A stretch of 33,649 nucleotides of DNA, from the NCBI GenBank assembly GCA_046757965.1, contig JBHHZI010000013.1, forward strand, positions 1 through 33,649. Direction: 5' to 3'. This stretch comes from JBHHZI01 sp046757965 (GTDB taxonomy: Bacteria > Acidobacteriota > Polarisedimenticolia > SMYD01). Below, one piece after another: positions 9,431 through 18,569 of this stretch. Position 1 is the stretch's first letter. Each line of letters starts with the position of its first letter. A model generated the notes under the pieces. The model did no database searches, was not told where the DNA came from, and worked only from the letters and a program-made list of their open reading frames with translations. A program made the position numbers and the translations under genes.

Positions 9431-10472
9431 GGCCAGCCAGATCCGGCGCGGACGCCGCGTGGTGGCGCGCACCTACGAGGCCGCGGTGGCCACCGAGGCG
9501 CACCTGACGCCGTCCGACCTCCTGGCGCTGGTGGCCGAACCGCTCGCCCGGGTCGAGGTCGAATTCCAGCGCAGTCTCGATTCGGACGTCGGGATCATCG
9601 CCGAGATCGGACAGTACATCGCCCGCAGCGGCGGCAAGCGTCTCCGCCCTGCGCTCGTGCTCCTCGCCGCCCGCGCCTGCGAGTACGATGGCGACAAGGA
9701 CATCCTTTATGCGTCCGTGTTCGAGTTCATTCACACGGCGACACTGGTCCACGACGACGTCATCGACGGGGCGATGCTCCGCCGGGGGCAGCAGTCCGTG
9801 AACTCCCGGTGGGGCAACACCCTGACGGTTCTGCTGGGCGATTACCTCTACATTCGCTCCCTCAAGCTTGCCCTGAGGGGTGAAGACCTGCGCGTCCTTG
9901 ATCTGCTTGCGGACGTCACTCTCAAGATGATCGAGGGTGAGTTGATGCAGAACAACACCAAGGGCCGAGTGGATATCACCGAGGCCGAGTACCTGGACAT
10001 CCTGACGCGCAAGACGGCGTGCCTGTTCTCCGGCTGCTGCCGGACCGGCGCGTTGCTCGTCTCCAGGGATGACTGGCTGGATCCGATGAACGAGTTCGGG
10101 CTGGCCCTGGGCATCGCCTTCCAGCTCGTCGACGACCTCCTGGATTTCACCAGCGAGGAGGCGGTGCTGGGAAAGCCGGTGGCGTCCGATCTGCGAGAGG
10201 GCAAGCTGACGCTGCCGGTGATCGATCTCCTGTCGCGTCGCCCATCGCTGCTGCCCACCGTGCAGTGTATTGTCGACAGCCCGGGTGAGTCCGACGCGGC
10301 GTACGCACGACTCACCGCGGGCCTGGTCGAGGAAGGGTGTCTCGATAGAGCGCGGGATCGGGCGCACGCCGAGGCCATCCGGGCTCGCGAGGCGCTGGCC
10401 TGTCTGCCTCCATCCATCTATCGCGAGGCCCTCGTGGCCTTGCCGGACCTGCTGGTGTCGCGCACGGTGTGA
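9417..10472 (+). CDS. ispB: Long-chain (octaprenyl-type) polyprenyl diphosphate synthase
   Basis: A 351-residue trans-prenyltransferase that condenses isopentenyl diphosphate with an allylic primer, making the quinone side chain. The signatures are present: SGGKRLRPAL, the first Asp-rich motif HDDVID (residues 112-117) and the second, QLVDDLLDF. Small residues before the first Asp motif suit a long-chain product. The chosen start is TTG at 9417, with AGGAG ten bases upstream and a 14-base overlap with the preceding gene. GTG codons at 9459 and 9462 are alternatives; no ATG lies near the N-terminus. The gene symbol follows the family; chain length is not proven. Confidence 0.88.
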   Translation: MHVDEASQIRRGRRVVARTYEAAVATEAHLTPSDLLALVAEPLARVEVEFQRSLDSDVGIIAEIGQYIARSGGKRLRPALVLLAARACEYDGDKDILYASVFEFIHTATLVHDDVIDGAMLRRGQQSVNSRWGNTLTVLLGDYLYIRSLKLALRGEDLRVLDLLADVTLKMIEGELMQNNTKGRVDITEAEYLDILTRKTACLFSGCCRTGALLVSRDDWLDPMNEFGLALGIAFQLVDDLLDFTSEEAVLGKPVASDLREGKLTLPVIDLLSRRPSLLPTVQCIVDSPGESDAAYARLTAGLVEEGCLDRARDRAHAEAIRAREALACLPPSIYREALVALPDLLVSRTV

Positions 10473-10574
10473 AGTCGCCGACCCTTCCCGGGCGACGATC
10501 CCCAACATCTAGAGGATAACCCTGATCCGCCCCCCCATCGGTGGTGGGTCCCGTTGCAGGATCGAACGCCCATT

Positions 10575-10583
10575 TGATACGCT
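10575..10583 (+). promoter_or_regulatory. Possible extended -10 promoter of smc
   Basis: TGA-TACGCT lies in the 185-base gap between the prenyl synthase and smc. It would give a leader of about 68 bases. The gap also contains a short inverted repeat (GTCGCC/GGCGAC near 10478-10498) that may be a weak terminator without a T-run. Confidence 0.3.
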
Positions 10584-10657
10584 GCGCTCGTTCTTGCCGG
10601 CCGCAGCCCGGGCTGGCAGTGTTGTCCCGGCGGCTGACCAGGAGGATTCACCCGGCG

Positions 10658-13600
10658 ATGTTGAAGCTCACCAGGATGGAGCTTGCGGGCTTCAAGTCGT
10701 TCTATCAGCGCACGGCGATCTCCTTTCCTGACGGCATCACCGCCGTGGTCGGGCCCAACGGCTGCGGCAAGAGCAATATCTCCGATGCCATCTCCTGGGT
10801 CCTCGGGGAGCAATCGTCGAAGTCGCTGCGGGGCACGAAGATGCAGGACGTGATCTTCAACGGTTCCGCCAGGCGGGGGCCGCTGCCGATGGCGGAGGTG
10901 AAGCTGACGTTGACCTGGTCCGGAGGTCCGCCGCCCGCCCCCGAAGATCACCCTCACCCGGCGATGGTCGCGGCCGCCCCGCCCGCCGCGCTGGCGTCCG
11001 CCGGGTCGAACGGGAACGGCAACGGTCACCGGCCGCTGGAGGCGGCTCCGCAGCAGGAGGGTCGGCTGTCAGGCGATGGTGGTGCAGCCGCGGGGGAGGC
11101 CTCGTCCGACGGCGCCGCCGGGTCGGCTGCCGGCGTTGATGTCTCCGGGGGCACGGCGTCAGGGACCGAGGGCGTCAACGGTGGCGATGCCAGGAGTGCC
11201 CCGCGTCGCCCGGTGTTTGCGATCCCGACGGAAGACGGCAGCGCCATGACCGTCATGCGTCGCCTGTTCCGCAATGGTGACAGTGAGTACCGCATCGACG
11301 ACACGCGGTGCCGGTTGAGGGACATCCAGGACCTGTTGCAGTCGGCCAGCATCGGGGCCCGGACGTATGCGGTCATCGAGCAGGGCCGGGTGCAGACCCT
11401 GCTCTCGGCCAGGCCGAAGGAACGCAAGGAACTGATCGACGAGGCTGCAGGGATTCTCGGGTTCAAGGCGCGCAAGCGCTCGGCTCTTCTCAAGCTGGAG
11501 TCGACCGAGGCCAACCTGTCGCGGCTGCGCGATCTGATCTCCGAGGTCAAGCGACAGGTCAACTCCCTCAAGCGGCAGGCATCCACGGCGCGACGCCACC
11601 AGCGCAACGCCGACGAGATCCGACGGCATCGACGGATCCTGTTTCACCGCGAACATGCCGATCTGGCCCGCGCGAAGGATGATCTGGGCCGGGCGAGAGA
11701 CGATCTCCGGCAGGCGCTCGCCGAGGTGGAGGCACGGCTCTCCCGTGAGGAGGCTGCGGTGGAAGCGCTCCGCCAGCGGCTTGATGAGGAGGGTCGGGGC
11801 GCCGGGGAACGGCGAGAGGAACTGCACGAGACCCAGAGGGCGATCGACCGCCTCGACGCGACCGTGTCGGCGCTTGCCGGGCGCGTGACCGAGGCGCGGG
11901 CCCGGTCGGCTGAACGGACCGCGGAGGCGACGACACTCGACGAACGGTCGCAGACAGCCCGGGCCCAGTCGCAGGAAGCTGCTGCCCGGCGCGACGAGGC
12001 CACCGCCGAGCTGGCGGACAGACGGGCCGCTCTCGGTCGGCTGGAGCAGCAGTACACCGGGTTGCTCGCTGCCGCCGATGAAGCGTCCCGGCAGGCCGAG
12101 GTGGATCGGGACAGGGTCCTGTCCGCGGTCTCGCGTCTCGGCGAGGCGCGCAACCACGCCGCCCGGCTGACCGAGCGAGGCGCGCGCCTCGCCCACCAGC
12201 GGACCCGGCTGGCCCGGGAGGAAGCGGAATGCCGTGCAGACGCCGACCGGCTCGACGAGCAGGCGTCCACGGCACAGCGCCGTCTGACCGACGCGGCCGG
12301 GGCCCTGACCGACGCCGAACGGCTGGCAGTGGCGTCTGCCGGGGCGGCAACGGCCCGCGAGGCGGACCTCGACGCGGCGCGGGAGCGCCAGGCGGCCGCG
12401 CGTCGCGAGCAGCATGCGCTCCGTGAGCGTCGCGATGCCCTGGTCGCGGTGTTGCAGCCCGACGGTGCAGATACGCCCTTGCCCGGGGAGCCGGTGGCCC
12501 TCGACGTCGAGGTCGATCCCGAGTGGGAAGCGGCAGCCGGAACAGGACTGAACGACCTGGTCCGTGCCCGGGTGGTCGATGATATTGCGGCGGCGCGGAC
12601 TGCCCTGGAGGCAGCGAGCCACCAGGCCGGGCATCCGCTCACGCTGATCTGCCGCGAGCTGACCACGGCCGTCTCCCGGCCGGACGGGACCCGCCTGTCG
12701 GCTCACCTGCGGGGAACAGGTGCCGCACTGCTCGCCGCGGCGGCCGGCGACCCCGAGATCGTCGACGATCTCTGCGCGCTGTTCGAACGCTGGCGGGCCC
12801 GACCGGGCCGGGCGTATGTGGCACGCAGCGGCGAGACGATCTCGGCTGCCGGCGTGTTGCGGGGCGGACGCCCCGGTGAGGCGGCCGGTATGCTGGCGTG
12901 CAATCGCCAGCGCCGGGAGACGGCGGAACGGCTGGCGGCCTGCGAGCGGCAACTGCCGGCCCTGGATGTGGCGGTGCATGAGGCGGAGGCGTCCTGCGAG
13001 GCCGCGCGCACGCGCCGTGAGGAGACCCGCGAAGCGCGCGAGACCGCCGCCGCGGCCGTCCTGGAGGCACGGCTCCTTCAGGACCGAGTGATGGCGGAGC
13101 AGGAGCGCATCGAACGACGCCGGACGGTCCTGCGCGAGGAGGCGTCGGTGCTCTCGGCCGAGGAGGCGGGATTGAAGACCGAGACGGCCGCCAGTGCGGC
13201 CACACTCGCCGCGGCGGAGGCCGAACGGGACGCGGTGAGCCGTGCAGGCGAGGCGTCCCAGGCCCGACTCGATGGATTGCGGCGCCGGATCGAGGCCCTG
13301 GCGGCAGACTGCGCCGAGGCCCGGTCGTCGGTGGCGGCGCGCCAGGAGGCGCTGCACTCGCTGGTGGCGGCGGTCGAACGTCTCGATGCGAACGACAGGG
13401 AGTTCGCCCAGCAGGCCGTCGAGCGACGGGACGAGGCGGTGGCGCTGTCGGCGCGCGCGGACCGCCAGCAGGAGGAGATGGCTGAACTCGCGGAGCAGCG
13501 GGAGGCGAAGGCGCGGGAGATGGTGAGGCTGATGGAACGGTGCCGCGCCGACGAGATGACCCAGCAGGCGAGTTCGGCGGCCCTGGCCGAGGCCGAATCC

Positions 13601-14425
13601 CGTGCGCGGTCCGGCCGGGAAGCCGTCGATGTTGCGCGACAGGCCCTGCAGGCGAAGGAGATCGAGCACACCCGGGCCACGGCCGAGTTCGATCACCTGG
13701 AGAAGGAGTGCCAGGAGCAATTCGGGTGCACGCCGGAGGCCCTGGGCGCGACGCTGGATGCGGAGGAGAGGGATGTGCCTCTCGACGAGGTTCGGTCTCG
13801 CCTGGCGCGTCTCGAGGAGATCCGGGACCGTATCGGACAGGTGAACATGATGGCCGTCGAGCAGTTCGCCGAGGCCGAGGAGCGACAGGCCTTCCTCCTC
13901 TCGCAGCAGGAAGACCTCGACAACTCGATCGCCTCGCTCCACGCCACCCTGGACAAGATCAATCAGACATCGCGCGAGCGCTTCCTGCACGCGCTCGAGC
14001 AGATCCGAACGGAATTCCACAGCATCTTCACGCACCTGTTCGGCGGGGGGCGGGCGGATATCGTCCTCCAGGATCCCGACGATGTGCTCGACAGCGGCAT
14101 CGACATCATCGCCCAGCCGCCCGGCAAGCGGACCCAGAGCATCAACCTGCTTTCCGGCGGGGAGAAGGCGCTGTCGGCCATCGCGCTGCTGTTCGCCATC
14201 TTCCGGCATCGCCCGTCGCCCTTCTGTCTCCTCGATGAGGTGGACGCGCCGCTGGATGAAGCGAATGTCGACCGCTTCGCCCGTCTCGTGCAGGACTACG
14301 GGGAAGGCACGCAGTTCATCCTGATCACGCACAATCGCCGTTCCATGGAGATCGCCAACGCCATGTACGGCGTCACCATGTCCGAACCGGGGGTGTCCCA
14401 GACCGTCTCGATGCGTCTCGACTAG
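10658..14425 (+). CDS. smc: Chromosome segregation protein SMC
   Basis: A 1255-residue condensin ATPase that organises and segregates the chromosome, normally with ScpA and ScpB, neither of which is in the window. Walker A is GPNGCGKSN (residues 32-40). The ABC signature is LLSGGEKALS (about 1164-1173) and Walker B with the D-loop is CLLDEVDAPLD (about 1190-1200). Two long Glu/Arg/Ala-rich coiled coils flank a hinge at about residues 600-750. The ATG at 10658 has AGGAGG twelve bases upstream and fits the conserved SMC N-terminus (MLKLTRMELAGFKSF). Unusually, about 98 residues of Ala/Gly/Pro/Ser-rich sequence (about 88-186) interrupt the N-terminal head between the strand KLTLTW and MTVMRRLFRNG. 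Confidence 0.95.
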   Translation: MLKLTRMELAGFKSFYQRTAISFPDGITAVVGPNGCGKSNISDAISWVLGEQSSKSLRGTKMQDVIFNGSARRGPLPMAEVKLTLTWSGGPPPAPEDHPHPAMVAAAPPAALASAGSNGNGNGHRPLEAAPQQEGRLSGDGGAAAGEASSDGAAGSAAGVDVSGGTASGTEGVNGGDARSAPRRPVFAIPTEDGSAMTVMRRLFRNGDSEYRIDDTRCRLRDIQDLLQSASIGARTYAVIEQGRVQTLLSARPKERKELIDEAAGILGFKARKRSALLKLESTEANLSRLRDLISEVKRQVNSLKRQASTARRHQRNADEIRRHRRILFHREHADLARAKDDLGRARDDLRQALAEVEARLSREEAAVEALRQRLDEEGRGAGERREELHETQRAIDRLDATVSALAGRVTEARARSAERTAEATTLDERSQTARAQSQEAAARRDEATAELADRRAALGRLEQQYTGLLAAADEASRQAEVDRDRVLSAVSRLGEARNHAARLTERGARLAHQRTRLAREEAECRADADRLDEQASTAQRRLTDAAGALTDAERLAVASAGAATAREADLDAARERQAAARREQHALRERRDALVAVLQPDGADTPLPGEPVALDVEVDPEWEAAAGTGLNDLVRARVVDDIAAARTALEAASHQAGHPLTLICRELTTAVSRPDGTRLSAHLRGTGAALLAAAAGDPEIVDDLCALFERWRARPGRAYVARSGETISAAGVLRGGRPGEAAGMLACNRQRRETAERLAACERQLPALDVAVHEAEASCEAARTRREETREARETAAAAVLEARLLQDRVMAEQERIERRRTVLREEASVLSAEEAGLKTETAASAATLAAAEAERDAVSRAGEASQARLDGLRRRIEALAADCAEARSSVAARQEALHSLVAAVERLDANDREFAQQAVERRDEAVALSARADRQQEEMAELAEQREAKAREMVRLMERCRADEMTQQASSAALAEAESRARSGREAVDVARQALQAKEIEHTRATAEFDHLEKECQEQFGCTPEALGATLDAEERDVPLDEVRSRLARLEEIRDRIGQVNMMAVEQFAEAEERQAFLLSQQEDLDNSIASLHATLDKINQTSRERFLHALEQIRTEFHSIFTHLFGGGRADIVLQDPDDVLDSGIDIIAQPPGKRTQSINLLSGGEKALSAIALLFAIFRHRPSPFCLLDEVDAPLDEANVDRFARLVQDYGEGTQFILITHNRRSMEIANAMYGVTMSEPGVSQTVSMRLD

Positions 14426-14471
14426 GTGTGTCCGTGTGACCCGTCGCTTTCCCGGGCGCGGGGGGTCATGA

Positions 14472-15713
14472 ATGGAGGTGGGGATCGACCTCCTTGTCTA
14501 CGGGTTTTCCAGGCAGCCAGGTGCCCTTCCCGAGATCATGAACGTGGGAGTGGGTGGGCTGCGGATCCGCTTCCGGGGACTGGCCGAGGACCCGAGCTTC
14601 ACCGGCCACGATGCGGTGGTGATGCCGTTCGACACGTATCACCCCTGGATGGACGGTACGGAGGGGATCTCTTGCATGAGCGCCGTCCTGCTGCGCACCC
14701 GCCTCGAGCTGCTACGCGCTGCGGAGGCCGGCGTGAATATCGGCTTCCTGTACGAGGATTGCTTCGCCCATTTCACCGATCCCGAAGAGCTGCAGCAGAT
14801 GTCGCTCGGGGCCATGACGCTGAGTGGGCTCGGCCTGAGGCCGGAGCGCCTGCCGGCTCCGGAGGACGATCTGGATGTGCTGGCGGCGCCGTTCGACGAC
14901 TACCTCCGCCGCTTCGGGATCGCCGAGTCGTACTTCGAATCCGACCATCCCGCTCCTCGCCTCCATCCGCTCTGTCGAACGTCCGACCACCGGATCACCG
15001 GCGTCGCCGCCGACGAGGGCGCCGGGCGGATCCTCTTCCTCCCCGGCGACCCCCGCAACCGGTTCCTGGATTTCTTCACGTCGCTGGGTGGTGCCCTCGG
15101 GCAGTTCGGCCACCCGGAAGCCGCCGCCGGAGCCTATGTCTTCGCGTCCGAGAGGCAGCTTCTGGCCCAGCAGGCGCGGGTCATCGAGCAGCAGGAGCAT
15201 CTCGACCAGCGGCTCGACCGGTTCCGCCGCCGCCGCGAGATGCTGGCCTTGGTGTCCGCCGACCCGGACCGCTTCCTGCCGGAGTGGTTCGCGACGTTTC
15301 TCGATCTGGAGTTGCAGCCGACCGACGAACCGGGATGCTTTCACTGGGCGGCGCCACCGGGCAGCGCCGGGGCCAGGGCGCTCGTCGCGGTCGCGGTCCG
15401 GTCGGCGGCGGATGCGCTCATCGCGGTGGGGGAGATCCGGGACGAGCAGTTCCGCAGCGGGGTGCTCGCACCGGAGGCGCCGGCTTTTCTCTATCTGACG
15501 GAAGAATCGCTCGTCGCGTCGCGCAACGGTGCCGGCGACCTGTCGGGCACGTTCGATCTGTCGGGAGAGGCCGGCAGCATGGACGTTCATCTGCTGCGGG
15601 CGGCCGACCTCTTCGGCCTCCTGGACGAGAAAGACCGCCTGGATCGTCAGATCGACGTCGTGGACCTGGTCCGCGCGGCGGGTGGCGACCGCATCCCGAC
15701 CCCCGGCGGCTGA
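14472..15713 (+). CDS. Unrecognised 413-residue protein, alpha/beta plus coiled coil
   Basis: I do not recognise this family. The N-terminal 120 residues look alpha/beta, with hydrophobic strands separated by short helices (VGIDLLVYGF, HDAVVMPFD, NIGFLYEDCF). A strand GRILFLPGDP near residue 195 is followed by an amphipathic helix, a Gln/Arg-rich probable coiled coil (about 232-262) and the short motif LPEWF. A C-terminal alpha/beta segment (ALVAVAVRSAADALIAVGEI, then FLYLTEESLV) might be a degenerate nuclease-like fold; that is only a guess. No signal peptide or membrane segment is seen, so it is probably cytoplasmic. It starts 46 bases after smc, in the same direction, and may be co-transcribed. 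The ribosome site is weak (G-run at 14460-14465). Confidence 0.7.
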   Translation: MEVGIDLLVYGFSRQPGALPEIMNVGVGGLRIRFRGLAEDPSFTGHDAVVMPFDTYHPWMDGTEGISCMSAVLLRTRLELLRAAEAGVNIGFLYEDCFAHFTDPEELQQMSLGAMTLSGLGLRPERLPAPEDDLDVLAAPFDDYLRRFGIAESYFESDHPAPRLHPLCRTSDHRITGVAADEGAGRILFLPGDPRNRFLDFFTSLGGALGQFGHPEAAAGAYVFASERQLLAQQARVIEQQEHLDQRLDRFRRRREMLALVSADPDRFLPEWFATFLDLELQPTDEPGCFHWAAPPGSAGARALVAVAVRSAADALIAVGEIRDEQFRSGVLAPEAPAFLYLTEESLVASRNGAGDLSGTFDLSGEAGSMDVHLLRAADLFGLLDEKDRLDRQIDVVDLVRAAGGDRIPTPGG

Positions 15714-15726
15714 CGGCCGCGGGACG

Positions 15727-15761
15727 ACACAGGGCGCCCCGGACGATGAGGCGCCCTGTGT
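15727..15761. terminator. Bidirectional intrinsic terminator
   Basis: A perfect 12-bp stem (ACACAGGGCGCC at 15727-15738 with GGCGCCCTGTGT at 15750-15761) encloses an 11-base loop and is followed by TTCTT on the plus strand. It lies between two convergent genes (ending at 15713 and 15781) and can serve both. Confidence 0.8.
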
Positions 15762-15780
15762 TCTTCGTCCGCCGGCCGGC

Positions 15781-16557
15781 TCAGTAGCGGGCCGGAGCGG
15801 CCGAGGCCGCCTTCTTGTACAGCAGCCAGGAGATGACGAAACCGATCACCACCAGGCCGATGCTCCATTTCCACCCGTAGGCCAGGGGATAGTGGTTGCT
15901 CGTCATCAGCGCGAGCAACGGCAGCGACATGTACGTGTTGTGCTTGGAGCGCATCCCGGCGACCGCGGCCAGTGCCGGGTCCGGCTTGTTGCCCGCCGCG
16001 ATGGACGCGATGATCTTCTTCTGGGCCGGCCAGATGCGCATCCAGACGTTGGCCGCCATGCTGGTGCCGAACAGCGCCCCCACATGGATGCTGACCGCCC
16101 GGGCCGAGAACGACAACATGTGGCCGAGGCCGTAGGAGACGCCGGCCAGCAGCAGGACCGAGATCACCGTGCCTGCGAACGGGCTCTTCTTCACCGGTGT
16201 GTTCCAGAGGGTGTCATAGACCAGGAAGCCGACCACCAGGATCGCCAGGCTGATGGCCGTTCCGGCACCGACGGACAGTTCACTGTCCTTGGCCATCAGG
16301 GAGCCGCCCATGTAATAGACGATGCCCAGCAGCAGGATGCCCGTGATCCAGGTCCACGCGGCGCCCCAGCGGAACCAGTACAGGGCGCGGGGCATCAGCT
16401 CGGGCACGACCTTCCTCTTCGAATCCGCATCGTACGTCTTCGCCAGCTGGGAGTTGACGAAGTTGAAGAACCACAGATGACCGATCCACATCACGCCGGC
16501 GATGACGTGTGCCCAGCGAAAGATCAGGTTCAGCCATTCGCTCATGTTCGGGTCCAT
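15781..16557 (-). CDS. PuuD-type (urate hydroxylase family) membrane protein
   Basis: A 258-residue integral membrane protein with about seven hydrophobic segments. The N-terminus 'FRWAHVIAGVMWIGHLWFFN' is the family hallmark of PuuD-like proteins (urate oxidase N-terminal domain), with conserved His residues that may bind haem. Characterised PuuD proteins oxidise urate and carry a C-terminal cytochrome c domain; that domain is absent here, and the protein ends soon after its last membrane helix. No purine-degradation genes are nearby, so urate oxidation is not supported by context. The start has a good AGGAG ribosome site. A possible -10 (TATGCT) lies near 16671-16676 on the minus strand, in the 162-base gap before the gene, but with no convincing -35. 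Confidence 0.8.
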   Translation of the reverse strand: MDPNMSEWLNLIFRWAHVIAGVMWIGHLWFFNFVNSQLAKTYDADSKRKVVPELMPRALYWFRWGAAWTWITGILLLGIVYYMGGSLMAKDSELSVGAGTAISLAILVVGFLVYDTLWNTPVKKSPFAGTVISVLLLAGVSYGLGHMLSFSARAVSIHVGALFGTSMAANVWMRIWPAQKKIIASIAAGNKPDPALAAVAGMRSKHNTYMSLPLLALMTSNHYPLAYGWKWSIGLVVIGFVISWLLYKKAASAAPARY

Positions 16558-16719
16558 GCGCTCCTCTCCTCAGGGTTCAGGTCGGGTACTCGGTGTCTGG
16601 CGCCGACGCGGCGGTCTCGGCCGGATCGTCGACCTCGTTCCGGTGTGACGGTCCCACCCCGGACCCGATACCCAAGCATAGCCGTCGCGCCCCTGCAAGG
16701 GTGTTCCGGCTCCGTCCCG

Positions 16720-17838
16720 TCAGCCGGCGGCCTTCAGGCCGTGGCCGGTGAGGACGAGCACCACGGGCCGGTCGGGGTGTGGCGTGTGCGTGCCCAGCCA
16801 CTCGCGGGCGCCGGCGGCGGCGACCGCGGAGGTGGGCTCGACGAAGAATCCGGCCCGGGCGAGGTCGGTGTGAGCCGCCTTGATGGCGGCCTCGCTCACC
16901 GCCAGCGCGGTGCCGCCGGAGGTGCGCAGCGCGGCGACGACCTGCCGGTAGCGGACCGGCGCCGGTGTCCGGATGGCATCGGCACAGGTCGCGCGGACCG
17001 TGACGTCAGGGGGGGTCTCGGTGCCGGCGGCCAGCCCTGCGGCGACCGGCGCGCAGGCAGCCGCCTGGACGCCGACCAGGGCCGGGACCGTGTCGATGAC
17101 GCCGGACGCGGCCAGCCCCGAGAAACCGTCATGCAGTCCGAGGATGATCCCCCCCTGGCCGACCGGCGCGAACACCACCGCCGGCGCGGTCCAGTCGAGT
17201 TGCTCGGCGATCTCCCACGCGAGCGTGCGGATGCCGTGCAGGAACCACGGATTCCAGGCATGTCCGGCATAGAAGGCCCGGCCGGCGGCCGCCAGGCAGG
17301 CGTCCGTGACCGCCTGCCGCCCGCCCTCGACGCCGGTCACCGCGGCGCCGTGAGCGGCGATCTGGAACAGCTTGCCGGCGGGGGCGTCGGCGGGGGCGAA
17401 CACGCGCACCGCCAGGCCGGCCCGCGCGCCGTAGGCGGCCAGCGAGGCTCCGGCGTTGCCCGAGGACTCCTCCACGACCGCATCGATGCCGTCGGCACGC
17501 AGGCGGGAGACCGCCACCGTCCAGCCCCGGTCCTTGTACGACCCCGTCGGATTGGTGAAGTCGCACTTGGCCAGCAGCAGTCGGCCGTCGAGGGAAAACG
17601 GCACCAGGGGCGTCATGCCCTCTCCCAGGGTGATCGCCTTCCCGGCATCGACACCCGAGAGGGCGTGGGCATACCGCCACAGCCCCTGCCGGCACGGCTC
17701 GATCTTCTCCGGGTCGAGTGGCGCGCTGCCGGACAGGATGAACGGGCCGCCACAGGCACAGCGCCAGCGGCGCTCCGGACCTGATGCCGGGCGCCCACAG
17801 GTCACGCAGGTGAGCCGGGGTGCCGGGCGGTCGATCAC
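16720..17838 (-). CDS. thrC: Threonine synthase-like PLP-dependent enzyme
   Basis: A 372-residue fold-type II PLP enzyme. Threonine synthase converts O-phosphohomoserine to threonine. The N-terminus holds a zinc-ribbon-like Cys set (Cys11, Cys14, Cys27, Cys29), common in this subgroup. The PLP lysine is Lys102 in NPTGSYKDRG, the phosphate/PLP segment is ESSGNAGASLAAYG, and a GQGGIILGL glycine loop follows. The GTG start at 17838 overlaps the pyrF stop as GTGA, a 4-base overlap that implies translational coupling. The frame stays open further upstream inside pyrF, but that sequence is Arg/Pro-rich out-of-frame coding. Other PLP lyases of the family remain possible, since no other threonine genes are present. 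Confidence 0.8.
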   Translation of the reverse strand: MIDRPAPRLTCVTCGRPASGPERRWRCACGGPFILSGSAPLDPEKIEPCRQGLWRYAHALSGVDAGKAITLGEGMTPLVPFSLDGRLLLAKCDFTNPTGSYKDRGWTVAVSRLRADGIDAVVEESSGNAGASLAAYGARAGLAVRVFAPADAPAGKLFQIAAHGAAVTGVEGGRQAVTDACLAAAGRAFYAGHAWNPWFLHGIRTLAWEIAEQLDWTAPAVVFAPVGQGGIILGLHDGFSGLAASGVIDTVPALVGVQAAACAPVAAGLAAGTETPPDVTVRATCADAIRTPAPVRYRQVVAALRTSGGTALAVSEAAIKAAHTDLARAGFFVEPTSAVAAAGAREWLGTHTPHPDRPVVLVLTGHGLKAAG

Positions 17839-18524
17839 GGCAGGGTGTCGAGCAGCCGCCTGGCGGCGTCCAGCGGGGCGGCTGCGGCGGTGATGGGGCG
17901 GCCGACCACGAGGTGTGAGGCGCCGGCCTCGATCGCCTCCGCCGGGGTGGCCACGCGCTTCTGGTCCGCTGCCGGCGCCCCTGCCGGCCGGATGCCGGGG
18001 GTGATGAGCGGGAAGTCCGGGCCACAGACCTGCCGCAGCAGGGCCACCTCGCGAGGAGAACAGACAAGACCCCCGAGCCGGCACCGGAGGGCCAGGTCCG
18101 CCAGCCGCTGGACCTGGGCAGCGGGCGGACCGGACACGCCGATCTCGCCGAGGTCGGCATCACCCAGGCTGGTCAGGACCGTCACCCCCACGACGGCCGG
18201 GGCCGGCATCTTCCCGGCGGCCTCCACCGCCGCGTCCAGCATGGCCCGCCCCCCTGCGGTGTGGACGGTCAGCCATCTCAGCCCGGGGAGCGCCCGGAGG
18301 GAACAGATTGCCCGGCCGACGGTGTTAGGGATGTCATGCAGCTTGAGATCGAGGAACAGGTGCGACCCCGTGGCCGCCAGTTCACGGACGATGAGCGGAC
18401 CGTGAGCGGCGAACAGCTCGAGGCCGACCTTGAACGTGGAGATCACCGGGGCGAGTTGCTCGGCCAGGCGAAGTGCGTCGTCGCGGTCGGCCGCGTCCAG
18501 GGCCACGATGAGCCGCTCGTCCAC
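17835..18524 (-). CDS. pyrF: Orotidine 5'-phosphate decarboxylase
   Basis: A 229-residue enzyme that decarboxylates OMP to UMP, the last step of pyrimidine synthesis. The catalytic Asp-Lys-Asp array appears in FLDLKLHDIPNTVG (residues 57-70). The start IVALD, the segment VTVLTS and the C-terminal phosphate-binding 'LVVGRPIT' are all typical. The start is GTG at 18524. No Shine-Dalgarno sequence is visible and an extended -10 box ends six bases upstream, so a leaderless mRNA is likely. The gene is first in a two-gene unit with the threonine synthase-like gene. Confidence 0.93.
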   Translation of the reverse strand: MDERLIVALDAADRDDALRLAEQLAPVISTFKVGLELFAAHGPLIVRELAATGSHLFLDLKLHDIPNTVGRAICSLRALPGLRWLTVHTAGGRAMLDAAVEAAGKMPAPAVVGVTVLTSLGDADLGEIGVSGPPAAQVQRLADLALRCRLGGLVCSPREVALLRQVCGPDFPLITPGIRPAGAPAADQKRVATPAEAIEAGASHLVVGRPITAAAAPLDAARRLLDTLP

Positions 18525-18530
18525 CCTGCG

Positions 18531-18539
18531 ACTTTAACA
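18531..18539 (-). promoter_or_regulatory. Extended -10 promoter of pyrF
   Basis: On the minus strand TGT-TAAAGT ends six bases before the GTG start codon, the same geometry as at lolA. Transcription would start at the start codon itself. Confidence 0.5.
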
Positions 18540-18569
18540 CAGGAAATCCGGGCGTTCGCCGTGCGCCGT

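Noticed and set aside
10478..10498. GTCGCC/GGCGAC inverted repeat after the prenyl synthase
   Set aside because: Short stem, long loop and no T-run; not strong enough to list as a terminator.
11159..14332. 1057-codon open frame on the minus strand opposite smc
   Set aside because: It is the mirror of GC-rich coiled-coil coding sequence, is Arg/Gly/Leu-rich without motifs, and smc itself is unmistakable on the plus strand.
15529..17784. 751-codon plus-strand open frame across the PuuD and threonine synthase genes
   Set aside because: It crosses a strong terminator and two recognised genes on the other strand; its composition is shadow-like (Gly/Arg/Asp/Gln-rich).
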